64,000 nt of DNA from Craspedostauros australis (lineage: Eukaryota > Bacillariophyta > Bacillariophyceae > Mastogloiales > Achnanthaceae): contig JAMXDE010000004.1 in the NCBI GenBank assembly GCA_026770025.1, positions 3,521,501-3,585,500 of the forward strand, given 5' to 3'. Made by a program: the position numbers and the translations under genes. Below are positions 1 through 10,230 of this stretch, in pieces. The notes below the pieces were generated by a model that had not been told where the DNA came from, did not search any database, and was given only the letters and a program-made list of their open reading frames with translations. The stretch's first letter is position 1, and every line of letters begins with the position of its first letter.

Positions 1-745
1 TGTGCGGTATTGGCCTCTTGCGAAGGCTAAGTATTGAGCCCATGGCAATAGCCCAACCATCGCAAAATCCAACAGACCCCTGACCAAATCAACCGTGGAG
101 TAGGCACGCTGTTCGCACAACACGCGAGACGCAGCAAGCGTAAAAAATGCACATCCACGATTCATTTTGTCTCACATCAAGACCGACACAGCCACAACAC
201 GAATAGTCGTACCACCGCAAACTGGTATCCACCCTCCACCAGTATCGTTCTCATGTGGCGGGATGATGACAAAAAACAAACAACATCCCTTTTGGCACGA
301 TACGCGCAGCCAACGGGAAGATGGCGCCAAAATGTTGTATACATAAATTGGAGCAAGATTTTATTCTATGATCTGGCTATCAATAATCTGCATCACTCGT
401 CCAACATCAAACATGCGACAGGCAACATCCAACTACAAAGCGTCTCTCGTTCAAACCTCCTCACTCTGCGACTACGAGCTGCGGATAACCTCACGCGATC
501 CTGATTGCTCCACGTACGACTGTGGTGCTCACATGACATTGTGGCATCACCCATGACCAACGACGTCACCACCATCGACCATTCTCATACTCACTCACCT
601 TTTGTATCTTTTCGTGTGCGCAAACAGCAACAACTGCACAGGAGAATGTCACCCGCCACAAGCCCACCTGTCCAATTTGTGGGAGAATTTGAATTATTGG
701 CTGTGATCGCAGAATGTCTCGAGTGACAATATTCAGTCAACATTT
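1..745. other. Intergenic, no gene seen
   Basis: Only short overlapping reading frames on both strands, none with a recognisable motif. Nothing can be assigned. Confidence 0.5.
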
Positions 746-1597
746 ATGAACAACCGTGACCGGGGTCATTATTGTCCGTCTATAACGTCCGTTAGTGTCA
801 ACTGGATGTTATCGGACAATGTGCGCAGGACGAAGGTTTGTTCGCCGTCGTGCAACGCTCATCACTCTCGAAAGTCATCCAACGCAACACCATCCGACAT
901 GTCACCTCCCGTCGACACAAAGCACAAAACGACCATGATACGATTCTTCCGTTCCAATGACGCACAGCAGTTTGAACAGGGTGCGCTCGTGCCGCAGAAA
1001 CGATTCTGGGCGCAGCGCAGGAAGGGTGGAAATGATGGCATCGTCGAAGGTGGCAAGGGGACATCAGCAGGTGTCAAATCGCAGCATGACGACGGAGCTG
1101 GGGCAGGGGCTGACGGAGACAACGAGGGTGACGACGAGAATGAGGACGGGGACGACGATGGGCGGCTGGAGCAGCAATCCTTTCTGTTTGTGGATGCACC
1201 TATGACCACTGTCGATCACGACGATCATAATGATGAGGCTATCATTCCAATGGACTGCGATGACATTGCGAACGACATCCAAGAAAACGCAACGCGATCG
1301 CAAGATTCTATGCTGCAGCAAGCAGCAGCCGTCACAAAGCGACCTGAGCCGCAGGATGATGCGCAGCGTAAGGAGCAGGCGTGGATCCGAAAGTTGGAGA
1401 ACGAGCGCGTCCAGCAATCGTACCGTGATCGAAACAGCCATCAGCGACGGCAAACCGCGGACGATGCGGCACGCACGCAAGATGAATGGTTGAAGATTGC
1501 ATTGGAGACGAAGCGGCAGCAGGCAACACCGCAGCCGTGGCATCAACGGATACGGAAGCGGTATGCCAGATCTAGGCGCAAGGAAACAGAGGCCTGA
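746..1597 (+). CDS. Hypothetical acidic/coiled protein
   Basis: An open frame of 283 codons. I do not recognise it. The first 50 residues look unlike coding sequence, so the true start is probably the ATG at 899 (MSPPVD) or at 935 (MIRFFRS). The middle is a Gly/Asp/Glu-rich acidic stretch (around residues 105-145). The last 90 residues are Arg/Gln/Glu-rich and likely helical (many R, Q, E, K, few hydrophobics), ending in a basic tail. No signal peptide or membrane helix is visible. Composition would suit a nuclear or RNA-associated protein, but that is inference only. Confidence 0.55.
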   Translation: MNNRDRGHYCPSITSVSVNWMLSDNVRRTKVCSPSCNAHHSRKSSNATPSDMSPPVDTKHKTTMIRFFRSNDAQQFEQGALVPQKRFWAQRRKGGNDGIVEGGKGTSAGVKSQHDDGAGAGADGDNEGDDENEDGDDDGRLEQQSFLFVDAPMTTVDHDDHNDEAIIPMDCDDIANDIQENATRSQDSMLQQAAAVTKRPEPQDDAQRKEQAWIRKLENERVQQSYRDRNSHQRRQTADDAARTQDEWLKIALETKRQQATPQPWHQRIRKRYARSRRKETEA

Positions 1598-1951
1598 TGA
1601 TCATCAGCAGTAGCAGCGAAGGAGGGATGGCACAAACATGTATTATATGAGGCGTCTGCTTCGAGCTAATGTGTACGCGTACTCGGGTTGGTGCAACGCG
1701 AGTTTGGAAGATGCTGTCGCTTCGCCTGCTCGGCGGGTGTACAGCATGGTACCCTCCGTTCAACAGGCACGTCGGCACAAATAATGCGAAAATAGGATCG
1801 CCGTCTCTAATTTCGGTGTTTGACGTGCTAACGACCGAATGAGCAAATCTCGTGATTGCCTGAATCCCAACTGTCCGACCCCACATCACACAGCCTTCGC
1901 TCACTTTGCATTTCGTTCCTCGCGAGTCTGCGTCATATATTCCATCCCACT
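1598..1951. other. Intergenic between two convergent genes
   Basis: No supported gene. It holds the 3' ends of the hypothetical gene on the left and of the minus-strand glutaredoxin gene on the right. Confidence 0.5.
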
Positions 1952-2694
1952 CTACAGCTCCTCAGTATTGGATGCTTCCAGCAGCATGGTTTCCAATCGA
2001 TCCGCAGCATTCAGTTGCTGAATTTCCGAATTGCCACCCACGTGCTCATGTCCGATGAAGATGTTCGGCACGGTGCGTTGGCCTGTCAAATCCAACAGTG
2101 ACTTTTGAATCAGCGGACCATCGTTGCCTTGCAGCGTATCCAAATTCATGTACTCCACCTCCACATCGATCGTTTGTTGCATCTCCTTCAGCAAGTGCTT
2201 CGCGCGTCGGCAATATGGACAGTAAGATTTGGCGAACACCATGACCTGAATGAGGTTTGAGAGGCGATGGGGGCGGTCGATCCGATAGTTGCATCGTGCA
2301 TTGTTATTGTTGATGATGGTGGTGGTGAAGTGCGAGGCGAAAAGATGCGGTGAGATGCGGCAATCGGATTGAGAAAACGAATGCGGGAACAGCAATGAAG
2401 AGGAAGGACAACGAACTCAAGCTTGTCTATTTCAGCACCGCTTCTTCCACATCTGGTTGCTCGTTGTTGCTCATCTCTGTGTGAACATGCGATGCATGAC
2501 CAACAGCCTCACCATGCAGCCTCACCCTCAGCACCGAACCGCCCGACACTTCCACTTACCTCATGGTCTGCAATCTTCGCTTGGACGAATTGGTCTACAT
2601 CAACTCCGGTGCTCAGCGTTGCGCACAATGCGCCATCAAAGATGGTCAGGAGAACGACCAACCAACACGCGCGGAAGCTTTTCAGGAACGGCAT
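1952..2694 (-). CDS. Secretory-pathway dithiol glutaredoxin, two exons
   Basis: Two exons on the minus strand: 2694-2560 (45 codons) and 2245-1952 (97 codons plus stop). They are separated by a 314-bp intron with donor GTAAGTG and acceptor TTCAG, and the join keeps frame. The 142-residue protein starts with a hydrophobic signal peptide (residues about 8-25), so it should enter the ER or secretory route. The glutaredoxin fold follows: active site CPYC at residues 54-57, the cis-proline motif TVP at 103-105, and the GG glutathione-binding turn at 115-116. Family knowledge: CPYC enzymes reduce protein or glutathione mixed disulfides using GSH. No KDEL-type retention signal is seen; it ends in NTEEL. 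The family call is secure, and the intron join is well supported by both consensus and frame. Confidence 0.92.
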
Positions 2695-2879
2695 CTTCGT
2701 TTTCAGCAGAGTATAGTAGAGTATCGCTTTCTGTCACTCCAAGTTGCTGCGAGTTGCTGCGAGTTGACTTGTGCGGGGTCAGGTCTTTTGCGGTCGCTCA
2801 CAGTCTCAAAAGCGTGAAGACCGAAAGAAGTCGATTGTGTGCGTCGTTTCTGTTTTGGCGGGAAGGCTGTCGAGTCCAA

Positions 2880-3100
2880 TTAGTCAAACACAAATTCGGC
2901 ATCGGCTGGAGCGATTGCAACTCCGAAGATACCTTTTCCTCCAACCAATGTAAACCGCCCCTTCCTGGCGACGGGAACATCCAGGATCACTTCATCATTC
3001 CTCCCTGCGCACATGGCATGGATGAGGACGTCCACTTCGTCCTTGGATGAACGGAAATGGTAGCGGCATTGTTTTGCAGTGCGAAGATCGATGATCCTCA
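2880..3100 (-). pseudogene. Conserved minus-strand reading-frame fragment (copy 1)
   Basis: The minus-strand frame ending with TAA at 2880-2882 encodes RNDEVILDVPVARKG...F..VGGKG. A stretch of about 27 codons resembles the frame near 7985-8090. Four of the differences between the two are synonymous (GAT/GAC, CCC/CCT, GCC/GCT, GTT/GTG), which argues that this was once coding. No convincing ATG or full-length protein is present, and I do not recognise the family. It lies just left of the first hydrolase duplication unit, as its relative does for the second. It could be the 3' exon of an undetected gene or a remnant. Confidence 0.35.
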
Positions 3101-3247
3101 TGTGACCAGCCACCCCAAAGCAAAGGAAAGCAACACAAACATCCAACATCATCGATTGGATGGATGGTCCAGTATCATAAATCGCAACGCCTCCCACTTC
3201 CTTCCCATCCCATCCAACGAACAAGCCAACGACGTAAAGCGCGGACA

Positions 3248-4510
3248 ATGGGTACTGTGGATATTCTCAGCTTGAGCTGGTGGCTGGGTGTCATCGACCT
3301 CGCGTACTGCGTTCTCGTTCGATTGCCGTGCGTCTCCCTGCCCAAGTTCTTCAAGGATGGATGGGATGACACGGACTACGCCCTCAAAGAGTCCGACGCA
3401 TTCTACAAGAGGCTTGCCGATGCCAAGATCTCCGTCAAGCCAGATGATGGCAGCAGCGCCGATGACAAGGGCGCGCTTTATCCAGGCATGAAGGACAAGA
3501 TCGAATGGGACAAAGCATCCAAGAAGAAGCTGAGCAACGATGCCATCTCTGTTCAGTTGGGAAAGTTCATGAGTCCAATGCAACATGCTCTGCCGAAGGG
3601 GACAAGGCAATGTCGCTTCTACTATGTGAAGCCAACGGCTCTAACCTTGGACAATCTCAAGGCGAACAAACCATCGCATGAAGTCGTCGTCATCATGATG
3701 CCCGCCACAGGCGAAGCCGGCAAGACAGAACGTCTGGCAATGGCCAATCGGTTGGCAAGAGACCACGGATGGTCAAGTGTCATCATCACAGCACCATTCT
3801 ACGCTGCTCGCAAGCCGAAGGACCAAAAACTCTTCTTCATCAACAACGTCAAAGACTTCTTCCTTCAAACCATCGCCATTGTCAACGAAGCCTCAGCCTT
3901 GGCATGGTACTTCTACTCCGAAGGCAAGAGCAACTCGCGGCGAATCTGTGTCACAGGCTTTTCCTGGGGTGCTGCCATGTCTTCGCTGGTCAGCATCACG
4001 TGCATGCTCGCAGGTATCCCGGGTCAGCACATTGCATGCATCCCATATGTTGGCAGTGGCACACCCGCCGTCTTGCCTGATGGTCTTTTGCAGCGCTCCA
4101 TCGATTGGGATGCGCTGCACGACAATGACAAACACAAGTCCCTCACTCGGCAGGAACTCAAGGCGGCAACCCTTGATGTCTTTTTGAAGTTCGATCTGGA
4201 CATCATGGCCAACATCCTTAGCGATCATCGTAAGCAGTTGCTGGAGGTCGAAGGTGCCAGCTTGGATCAAGTTGATTCACGATTGAGCCTTGGAGCCTTG
4301 CGCATGATATCCGGGCAGCACGATCATATCATCACGAGGAAGTATTCAGAGCCGTTTGTTGAGATCTTGGAGAAGGGCGCTGTGAGCACGAAGACCGTAG
4401 CGTTCCCGGTACAGTGGTTGTTGGGAGGTCATGTCACGGCTGCCCTCGCGAAGCACTGGTATCAGATCCCTGCAATTGTTGACGCAGGGAAAGCCATTTG
4501 CCATGACTAG
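3248..4510 (+). CDS. ABHD18-like alpha/beta hydrolase, copy 1
   Basis: A 420-residue intronless protein. The start at 3248 is chosen because the second copy (8562) begins with the same sequence (MG.VD.LSLSWW), while the reading-frame extension upstream is not conserved. Residues 5-29 are hydrophobic and could be a membrane anchor. The hydrolase core shows TAPFYAARKPKDQ (181-193) and the nucleophile elbow GFSWG, with Ser at residue 239. A C-terminal GGH gives the likely catalytic His at 395, and SGQHDH could supply the acid. The PFY..RKP and GFSWG motifs match the ABHD18 (DUF2048) family of eukaryotic serine hydrolases; the substrate cannot be read from sequence. It differs from copy 2 by about 20 residues, all outside the catalytic motifs, so both copies look functional. 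Confidence 0.85.
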   Translation: MGTVDILSLSWWLGVIDLAYCVLVRLPCVSLPKFFKDGWDDTDYALKESDAFYKRLADAKISVKPDDGSSADDKGALYPGMKDKIEWDKASKKKLSNDAISVQLGKFMSPMQHALPKGTRQCRFYYVKPTALTLDNLKANKPSHEVVVIMMPATGEAGKTERLAMANRLARDHGWSSVIITAPFYAARKPKDQKLFFINNVKDFFLQTIAIVNEASALAWYFYSEGKSNSRRICVTGFSWGAAMSSLVSITCMLAGIPGQHIACIPYVGSGTPAVLPDGLLQRSIDWDALHDNDKHKSLTRQELKAATLDVFLKFDLDIMANILSDHRKQLLEVEGASLDQVDSRLSLGALRMISGQHDHIITRKYSEPFVEILEKGAVSTKTVAFPVQWLLGGHVTAALAKHWYQIPAIVDAGKAICHD

Positions 4511-4811
4511 TCCGTTGAATGATTGGTTGGTTGCCTGGTGGACTGTGAAAGGCGCATTCTATGAATCGCACATCAAGAGTTGATGGCGCTGGCTACGACT
4601 CGTGATGAAGACACACCAATTACTCCGTGACAGTGCCATACACATTGGTGTTGGTATTCAACCGCCATGGCATTTTACTCCGTAGGTAGTACGTACATAT
4701 TGCGATATATAGTTGTAAGGAATGAATCATTGGTTCCGAGTGACTGGAGAACGATGAATGCTGCCATTGATGCTGAGGAACATCCTGTATTGCTGCACGG
4801 CCAACACTCGA

Positions 4812-4910
4812 TCATGACACTCTCGCGATAGCGCGGGACGCAATCGTCACAATCCTTGCGCGGCAGATCGGACACCCATCACGCCGATTGCGGATCGTCG
4901 TGAGGCATGA
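4812..4910 (-). pseudogene. 3'-end stub of the ankyrin/RING gene
   Basis: Minus-strand sequence identical or nearly so to the last 32 codons plus stop of the RING gene at 10134, including the final zinc-ligand pair of the RING (GCPIC) and the tail ending ARVS. Upstream of it the similarity ends abruptly. It cannot encode a RING domain and is a by-product of the local duplication of the hydrolase gene. Confidence 0.85.
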
Positions 4911-5275
4911 CATGTCGGGATGTACAGGTGTGCATGTGCATCGTTCACCCGTTATTCTCTTACACTCATGTACGGATGGTACAACTACATCTGTGTCGAT
5001 AGTGAACTGTGATTTGCCGAAATCACATCACAAATCAAACACACGAAAATAAGCAGAATTTCTGGAGGAAATTTGGAAACAACGATTTCTGAGAACATCA
5101 GGAACATCGTCCATCCATCAACCAATGGAAACGTCTGGCATTGAGCGAAGCTTGATGTATTTCCCAACTAAACCTCAAATGACAATATCCTTGCTAGACC
5201 ATTGCATCATCAATGGAATATGGAATCAGAAGGACCGTGGAAGCCAACAGCTGACGTTGACAAGATGCCAGCATG
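4911..5275. other. Intergenic, no gene seen
   Basis: Unique sequence right of the duplication breakpoint. No supported gene. Confidence 0.4.
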
Positions 5276-6688
5276 TCACCACGTTGACATCTGTCTCCAC
5301 ATCAGATCAAGAAGGCAAAGATTTGATGACCAAGGGACATTGAGATTGTGGATATACAAGGAGGAGTGCAGTGTGGGAGTATTGGTGACTACTCGTGAAG
5401 TAGTGGGCCAGTAGAGAATGAAACAACGGATTCTGTACTGCATGCAGAGTACGCATTGAGTACGGAATATTGAATGGTGTGAGCACATAACATTGAGAGA
5501 GAGAATATGAGCAACAGCAAGAGAGCATCTCGTGTACTGACTCATAGTTGGAGAGAGACACACCAAGAGCATCGGGCAAGAGAACAAGAGACACTGAGAG
5601 GATTGGAGTGTCAATGTAATGAAATAGCAAACAGAATCGTCACAACCAACACCATCTTCCATGATTGCAAGAGTATCCGCCCGTGGAACTTGCCAACATG
5701 CCATTGATTTGGTGCTTCGAAGATGGTTGTTGGTATGGAATTGGATCTTCTCCAGGAGCGAGAGTGGAAAGAAGATTTCCAGGATAGTGTCGATGTTCAT
5801 TTCCACATTGCGGATGGGCCGGAAGCATGGTTTGTGTGCACTGACAGGCAGTGGCACATACTGATGTGCTGGCTTTGTCTCATGTTGAGGGTGTTTCTTT
5901 TTCTCTGCATGTGATTGAGATACAGACTTGGCCCCTTGGTGAAGAGCCGCACCAGATGCATTGTCATCTGCACATCCATAATTGGTCGGTCGCAACAGAG
6001 ATGGGCTGGCAAACCTGGCTGGGGTGTTTGCCAATGCTGTGCCATTGATGGAGTCGAAGGAGGTGCCTTGTGGATCCTTTCTTCCACTGAATGTAGTGGT
6101 AGAACCATTGTCGGCGCTCCTGGCAATGCTTGATCCAAACAAAGCCAAACTGGCACTGAATGAAAGATCTCTTCTGGTTGAGGCAAAGTGTCTTGCTGTT
6201 GCTGCTTGATCCATGTGGTGGATAGTTGGCACCAGAATTGGTGAGCTGTGGCATTCGATGGTGCTGTTGCTCAACCTGAAGGAAACTGTTGTGGAACCTT
6301 GGCTCGTCGAGTTGGTGTGGTCAGATGGAGAAGTCTGCTTGGGTGGATGTGATAAGCTGTTGTACAAATACCGCATGTCCCTGTTGACGCTACCCCGTGG
6401 ATTGGTGGAATCGTTGGGTGGACCACCGTTCAAGAAATCGCGGTAGGTGGGCATTGGCGACGGATGTGCTGTGCGATCTATGCTGTCGTTGTTCGTGGGT
6501 GACATGGGTGACTTGTTGACGAACACAATGCATGACCGACTGATGTCATACGGAAGCATGCTCTCTGCTTGGAATAATGAAGGGCTTGAAGTTGCATGCG
6601 GTTTGGACTTCACTGTTGCTTGGTTGTGGGGACTGGCAGCCTGAAGCAGTGGCAGTGCCTTCGGTACGTGTTTTGGAGATGGCGGCAT
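5276..6688 (-). CDS. Hypothetical Ser/Thr/Asn-rich protein, uncertain 3' end
   Basis: A 470-codon frame with an ATG at 6688. Residues 1-285 are low-complexity, rich in Ser, Thr, Asn, Pro and His. Around residues 293-325 (VEMNIDTILEIFFPLSLLEK..) a helical segment faintly resembles the N-terminal piggyBac transposase domain, but the match is too weak to call. The last 120 residues (rich in Cys, Leu, Tyr, His) look like untranslated or intronic sequence read through, so the real 3' end probably lies near 5640, or splicing removes this part. No catalytic DDD motif or inverted repeats were found. I do not assign a function. Confidence 0.4.
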   Translation of the reverse strand: MPPSPKHVPKALPLLQAASPHNQATVKSKPHATSSPSLFQAESMLPYDISRSCIVFVNKSPMSPTNNDSIDRTAHPSPMPTYRDFLNGGPPNDSTNPRGSVNRDMRYLYNSLSHPPKQTSPSDHTNSTSQGSTTVSFRLSNSTIECHSSPILVPTIHHMDQAATARHFASTRRDLSFSASLALFGSSIARSADNGSTTTFSGRKDPQGTSFDSINGTALANTPARFASPSLLRPTNYGCADDNASGAALHQGAKSVSQSHAEKKKHPQHETKPAHQYVPLPVSAHKPCFRPIRNVEMNIDTILEIFFPLSLLEKIQFHTNNHLRSTKSMACWQVPRADTLAIMEDGVGCDDSVCYFITLTLQSSQCLLFSCPMLLVCLSPTMSQYTRCSLAVAHILSLNVMCSHHSIFRTQCVLCMQYRIRCFILYWPTTSRVVTNTPTLHSSLYIHNLNVPWSSNLCLLDLMWRQMSTW

Positions 6689-8405
6689 GACGGCACGGGT
6701 GCGATGATCGTGCGAGTGTGATGATTTGTGAGTGTGATGAAATTATGAGCTCCATGATTGTTGGAGTTAGCGGAAGAAACGATGCCATGAAGCCAAGACC
6801 GTATGAAGATGACCATCACAAGTGATGATGTTGCCACACCCAGGCATGCATGAAGGAAGGAGGTGATGAAGACGGAAAGGATACGAGAGGAGACGAGAGG
6901 AGACACCAACCTTGGAAGAGGAGAGGAAGGAGTCGCTGAAAGCGAAATGCAACGGCATTTTCAGCGAGTGTGATGTGAAAAAAACGGATGTGATGTCGCC
7001 AGCCTCACAATTCGAGCCTCGCTGAACAGTGTCGCTCCAGTCCGGCGGTGCAAAATGAAGTCACGAGTACTTCAGGCTCGATTAGCGATAAGATGGCAGT
7101 AAGAAACATAAAACTTAAACATAATCATTGGAAGCTGCACTCAAGAGCTTTCGAACCATGTAAAGAAAGTTCCATTGTACACGTAGATGTTGCCATCAAA
7201 ATATAACATAAACTGAAACGGTTAAACGAAATATTATATCGTTTAGGTCATGAAGGGATACAGTTGGTATTCCGTGTCTGTTGCACGTTGTCAGGAGGAT
7301 GGTCTGTCCTTCAACCGGTTTTGGCGCCTTTTGATGTTGAGAACAAAGCTGTATCAGACAATGATGTAACTGTAGTAGACTCGGAAGTAAGCTGTAAAGA
7401 TTGTTTCTGATTGCTTGTTTTTATGTGTCAAGCTTGCTATTGATAGGACGATCGAGTAAAAAGGTAGGGGTTCATGCTGTCGTGCTTCAGCCGTTCTTGT
7501 TGCGCAGCAACATGTCGCGGTGGTTCTGCACACTCACAGCTGTTCAGTAGCCCCATCCGTAGAGCAGCACTTGATCCATGGATGTGGATGTACTTCAAGA
7601 CAAGCACAGGTTCTGCAAGAAGGCGAGTTTGGACAGGTGGCAGGAGCGCATGAGCTGGAGGGTGAGCAGAGCATGGATTGTGGTTCAACTACTCACCATG
7701 CGCGCGGTAGCCTGTTATCACAGTACCGGGTTGGGGTACCTGGTACCATGAACGCGACATGGACAGCTGAGTCCCGTAACAATCCCGGACCAAGTCTGTC
7801 CCAACTGATACAATGATATCGCATGAGCACTACGATCTCTGAGGGTGTACTATCAGGGTCCGTCGGTCGTGCTTCTTTGTTCCATTTGAACTTGATTGTG
7901 AGACAGTACAATTCTCCCGCAGCTTTTGAGAGTGTCTGAACGACAAAAACAGAGCGTGCCGTCTTTGGGTTCGGCCGGTGGCTTCACGGATCGGAGGACA
8001 ACCTTTTCCTCCCACCCACAAAAACGCCACCTCCGCAGCGACAGGAACATCCACGATCACTGCGTCATTCCTTTTTGCGAACAAACTGTTCTGGCGGGAA
8101 AAAGGATGGAAACTAAGAATTATGGGCACAAGACGCGGTGCCCGACAACTATGCCTTCTGCGGGTCATTACTTGCGACGCACGTCACAGATGCAAGCGCC
8201 CTGCCCCATAGCTTCAATACCTGAAGGTCACGTCTGTGTCTCGTTGGGCACATCGCGCGGATTGTCGAAGCGACAGCGCGGCCGTCAGCGTCCGCCCGGC
8301 CACAAGTCCAGGGACAGGTCCAGAGACTGAACAGTGCGATTGTAGTGGTGGTTGTAATCAGATAATTCCAATCGAATTGTATTTAGTCCGTCGCTTGTTG
8401 GCTGT
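6689..8405. other. Long intergenic stretch
   Basis: AT-richer around 7080-7260, with no supported gene apart from the conserved fragment listed at 7930-8170. No tRNA-like B-box or repeat array was seen. Confidence 0.45.
7930..8170 (-). pseudogene. Conserved minus-strand reading-frame fragment (copy 2)
   Basis: The minus-strand frame here encodes AKRNDAVIVDVPVAAE...F.WVGGKG, matching the frame at 2925-3030 (RND.VI.DVPVA....F..VGGKG). Similarity is limited to about 27 codons, and the flanking residues differ. It lies left of hydrolase unit 2 in the same relative place as its partner lies left of unit 1. It may be part of an older, more diverged duplication. Function unknown. Confidence 0.35.
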
Positions 8406-10230
8406 CGAGCCACCCAAAGCAAAGGAAAGCAACACAAACATCCCACATCATCGATTGGACGCCTGGTCCAGCATCATAAATCGCAACGCCTCCCACTTCC
8501 TTCCCATCCCATCCAACGAACAAGCCAACGACGCACAGTGCAAACGCCAACAGCGCGGACAATGGGTATTGTGGATGTTCTCAGCTTGAGCTGGTGGCTG
8601 GGCGCCATCGACCTCGCGTACTGCGCTATCGTTCGATTGCCGTGCGTCTCCCTGCCCAAGTTCTTCAAGGATGGATGGGATGACACGGACTACGCCCTCA
8701 AAGAGTCCGACGCATTCTACAAGAGGCTTGCCGATGCCAAGATCTCCGTCAAGCCAGATGATGCCAGCAGCGCCGATGACAAGGGCGCGCTTTATCCAGG
8801 CATGAAGGACAAGATCGAATGGGACGAAGCATCCAAGAAGAAGCTGAGCAACGATGTCATCTCTGTTCAGTTGGGAAAGTTCATGAGTCCAATGCAACAT
8901 GCTCTGCCGAAGGGGACAAGGCAATGTCGCTTCTACTATGTGAAGCCAACAGCTCTAACCTTGGACAATCTCAAGGCGAACAAACCATCGCATGAAGTCG
9001 TCGTCATCATGATGCCTGCCACAGGCGAAGCCGGCAAGACCGAACGTCTGGCAATGGCCAATCGGTTGGCAAGAGACCACGGATGGTCAAGCGTCATCAT
9101 CACAGCACCATTCTACGCTGCTCGCATGCCGAAGGACCAAAAGCTCTTCTTCATCAACAACGTCAAAGACTTCTTCCTTCAAACTATTGCCATTGTCAAC
9201 GAAGCCTCAGCCTTGGCATGGTACTTCTACTCCGAAGGCAAGAGCAACTCGCGGCGAATCTGCGTCACAGGCTTTTCCTGGGGTGCTGCCATGTCTTCGC
9301 TGGTCAGCATCACGTGCATGTTCGCAGGTATCCCGGGTCAGCACATTGCATGCATCCCATATGTTGGCAGCGGGACGCCCGCCGTCTTGCCTGATAGTAT
9401 TTTGCAGCCCTCCGTCGATTGGGATGCGCTTCACGATGATGACAAACACAAGTCCCTCACTCGGCAGGAACTCAAGGCGGCAACTCTTGATGTCTTTTTG
9501 AAGTTCAATCTGACCATCATGGCCAACATCCTTAGCGATCATCGTAAGCAGTTGCTGGAGGTCGAAGGTGCCAGCTTGGATCAAGTTGATTCACGATTGA
9601 GTCTTGGAGCCTTGCGCATGATATCCGGGCAGCACGATCATATCATCACGAGGAAGTATTCAGAGTCATTTGTTGAGATCTTGGAGAAGGACGCTGTGAG
9701 CACGAAGACCGTAGCGTTCCCGGTACAGTGGTTGTTGGGAGGTCATGTCACGGCTGCCTTCGCGAAGCACTGGTATCAGATCCCTGCAATTGTTGACGCA
9801 GGGAAAGCCATTTGCCATGACTAGTCCGTTGAATGATTGGTTGGTTGCCTGGTGGACTGTGAAAGGCGCATTCTATGAATCGCACATCAAGAGTTGATGG
9901 CACTGGCTACGACTCGTGATGAAGACACATTCATTACTCCGTGACAGCACCATACACATTGGTGTTGGTATTCAACCGCCATGGCATGTTACTCCGACGT
10001 AGGTAGTACGTACATATTGCGATATATATTTGTAAGGAATGAATCAATGGTTACGAGTGACTGGAGAACGATGAATGCCGCCATTGATGCTGAGAAAAAT
10101 CCTTGTGGATATTGCTGCACAGCCAACACTCGCTCATGACACTCTCGCGATAGCGCGGGACGCAATCGTCACAATCCTTGCGCGGCAGATCGGACACCCA
10201 TCACGCCGATTGCGGATCGTCGTGAGGCAT
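8406..10230 (+). repeat. Duplication unit, copy 2 (probable parent)
   Basis: Direct repeat of 3107-4910 with small indels, for example GCACAGTGCAAACGC just before the start codon and TCCGACGTAGG in the 3' flank. It is contiguous with the full RING reading frame, which copy 1 lacks, so this is likely the source copy. Confidence 0.9.
8562..9824 (+). CDS. ABHD18-like alpha/beta hydrolase, copy 2
   Basis: A 420-residue paralogue of the gene at 3248 with the same start context. It keeps Ser239 in GFSWG and His395 in GGH. About 20 substitutions separate the copies. Several cluster around residues 275-290 (PDSILQPSVDWDALHDDD here, PDGLLQRSIDWDALHDND in copy 1) and near 310-315, which could alter a surface loop rather than catalysis. 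The 3' end lies about 310 bp from the stop of the convergent RING gene. As in the other copy, no organelle signal beyond the hydrophobic N-terminus is evident. Confidence 0.85.
   Translation: MGIVDVLSLSWWLGAIDLAYCAIVRLPCVSLPKFFKDGWDDTDYALKESDAFYKRLADAKISVKPDDASSADDKGALYPGMKDKIEWDEASKKKLSNDVISVQLGKFMSPMQHALPKGTRQCRFYYVKPTALTLDNLKANKPSHEVVVIMMPATGEAGKTERLAMANRLARDHGWSSVIITAPFYAARMPKDQKLFFINNVKDFFLQTIAIVNEASALAWYFYSEGKSNSRRICVTGFSWGAAMSSLVSITCMFAGIPGQHIACIPYVGSGTPAVLPDSILQPSVDWDALHDDDKHKSLTRQELKAATLDVFLKFNLTIMANILSDHRKQLLEVEGASLDQVDSRLSLGALRMISGQHDHIITRKYSESFVEILEKDAVSTKTVAFPVQWLLGGHVTAAFAKHWYQIPAIVDAGKAICHD

Larger units (their letters stand above)
3107..4910 (+). repeat. Duplication unit, copy 1 (hydrolase plus RING-gene stub)
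   Basis: Direct repeat of 8406-10230. Similarity begins around the shared CCAAAGCAAAGG in the 5' flank, covers the whole hydrolase gene and about 400 bp of 3' flank, and stops at about 4910. At that point copy 2 continues into the intact RING gene and copy 1 does not. The presence of only a stub here suggests copy 1 is the derived copy. Confidence 0.9.

Noticed and set aside
5276-6688. PiggyBac transposase
   Set aside because: Only one short helical segment is suggestive. No DDD catalytic residues, TTAA target or inverted ends were found.
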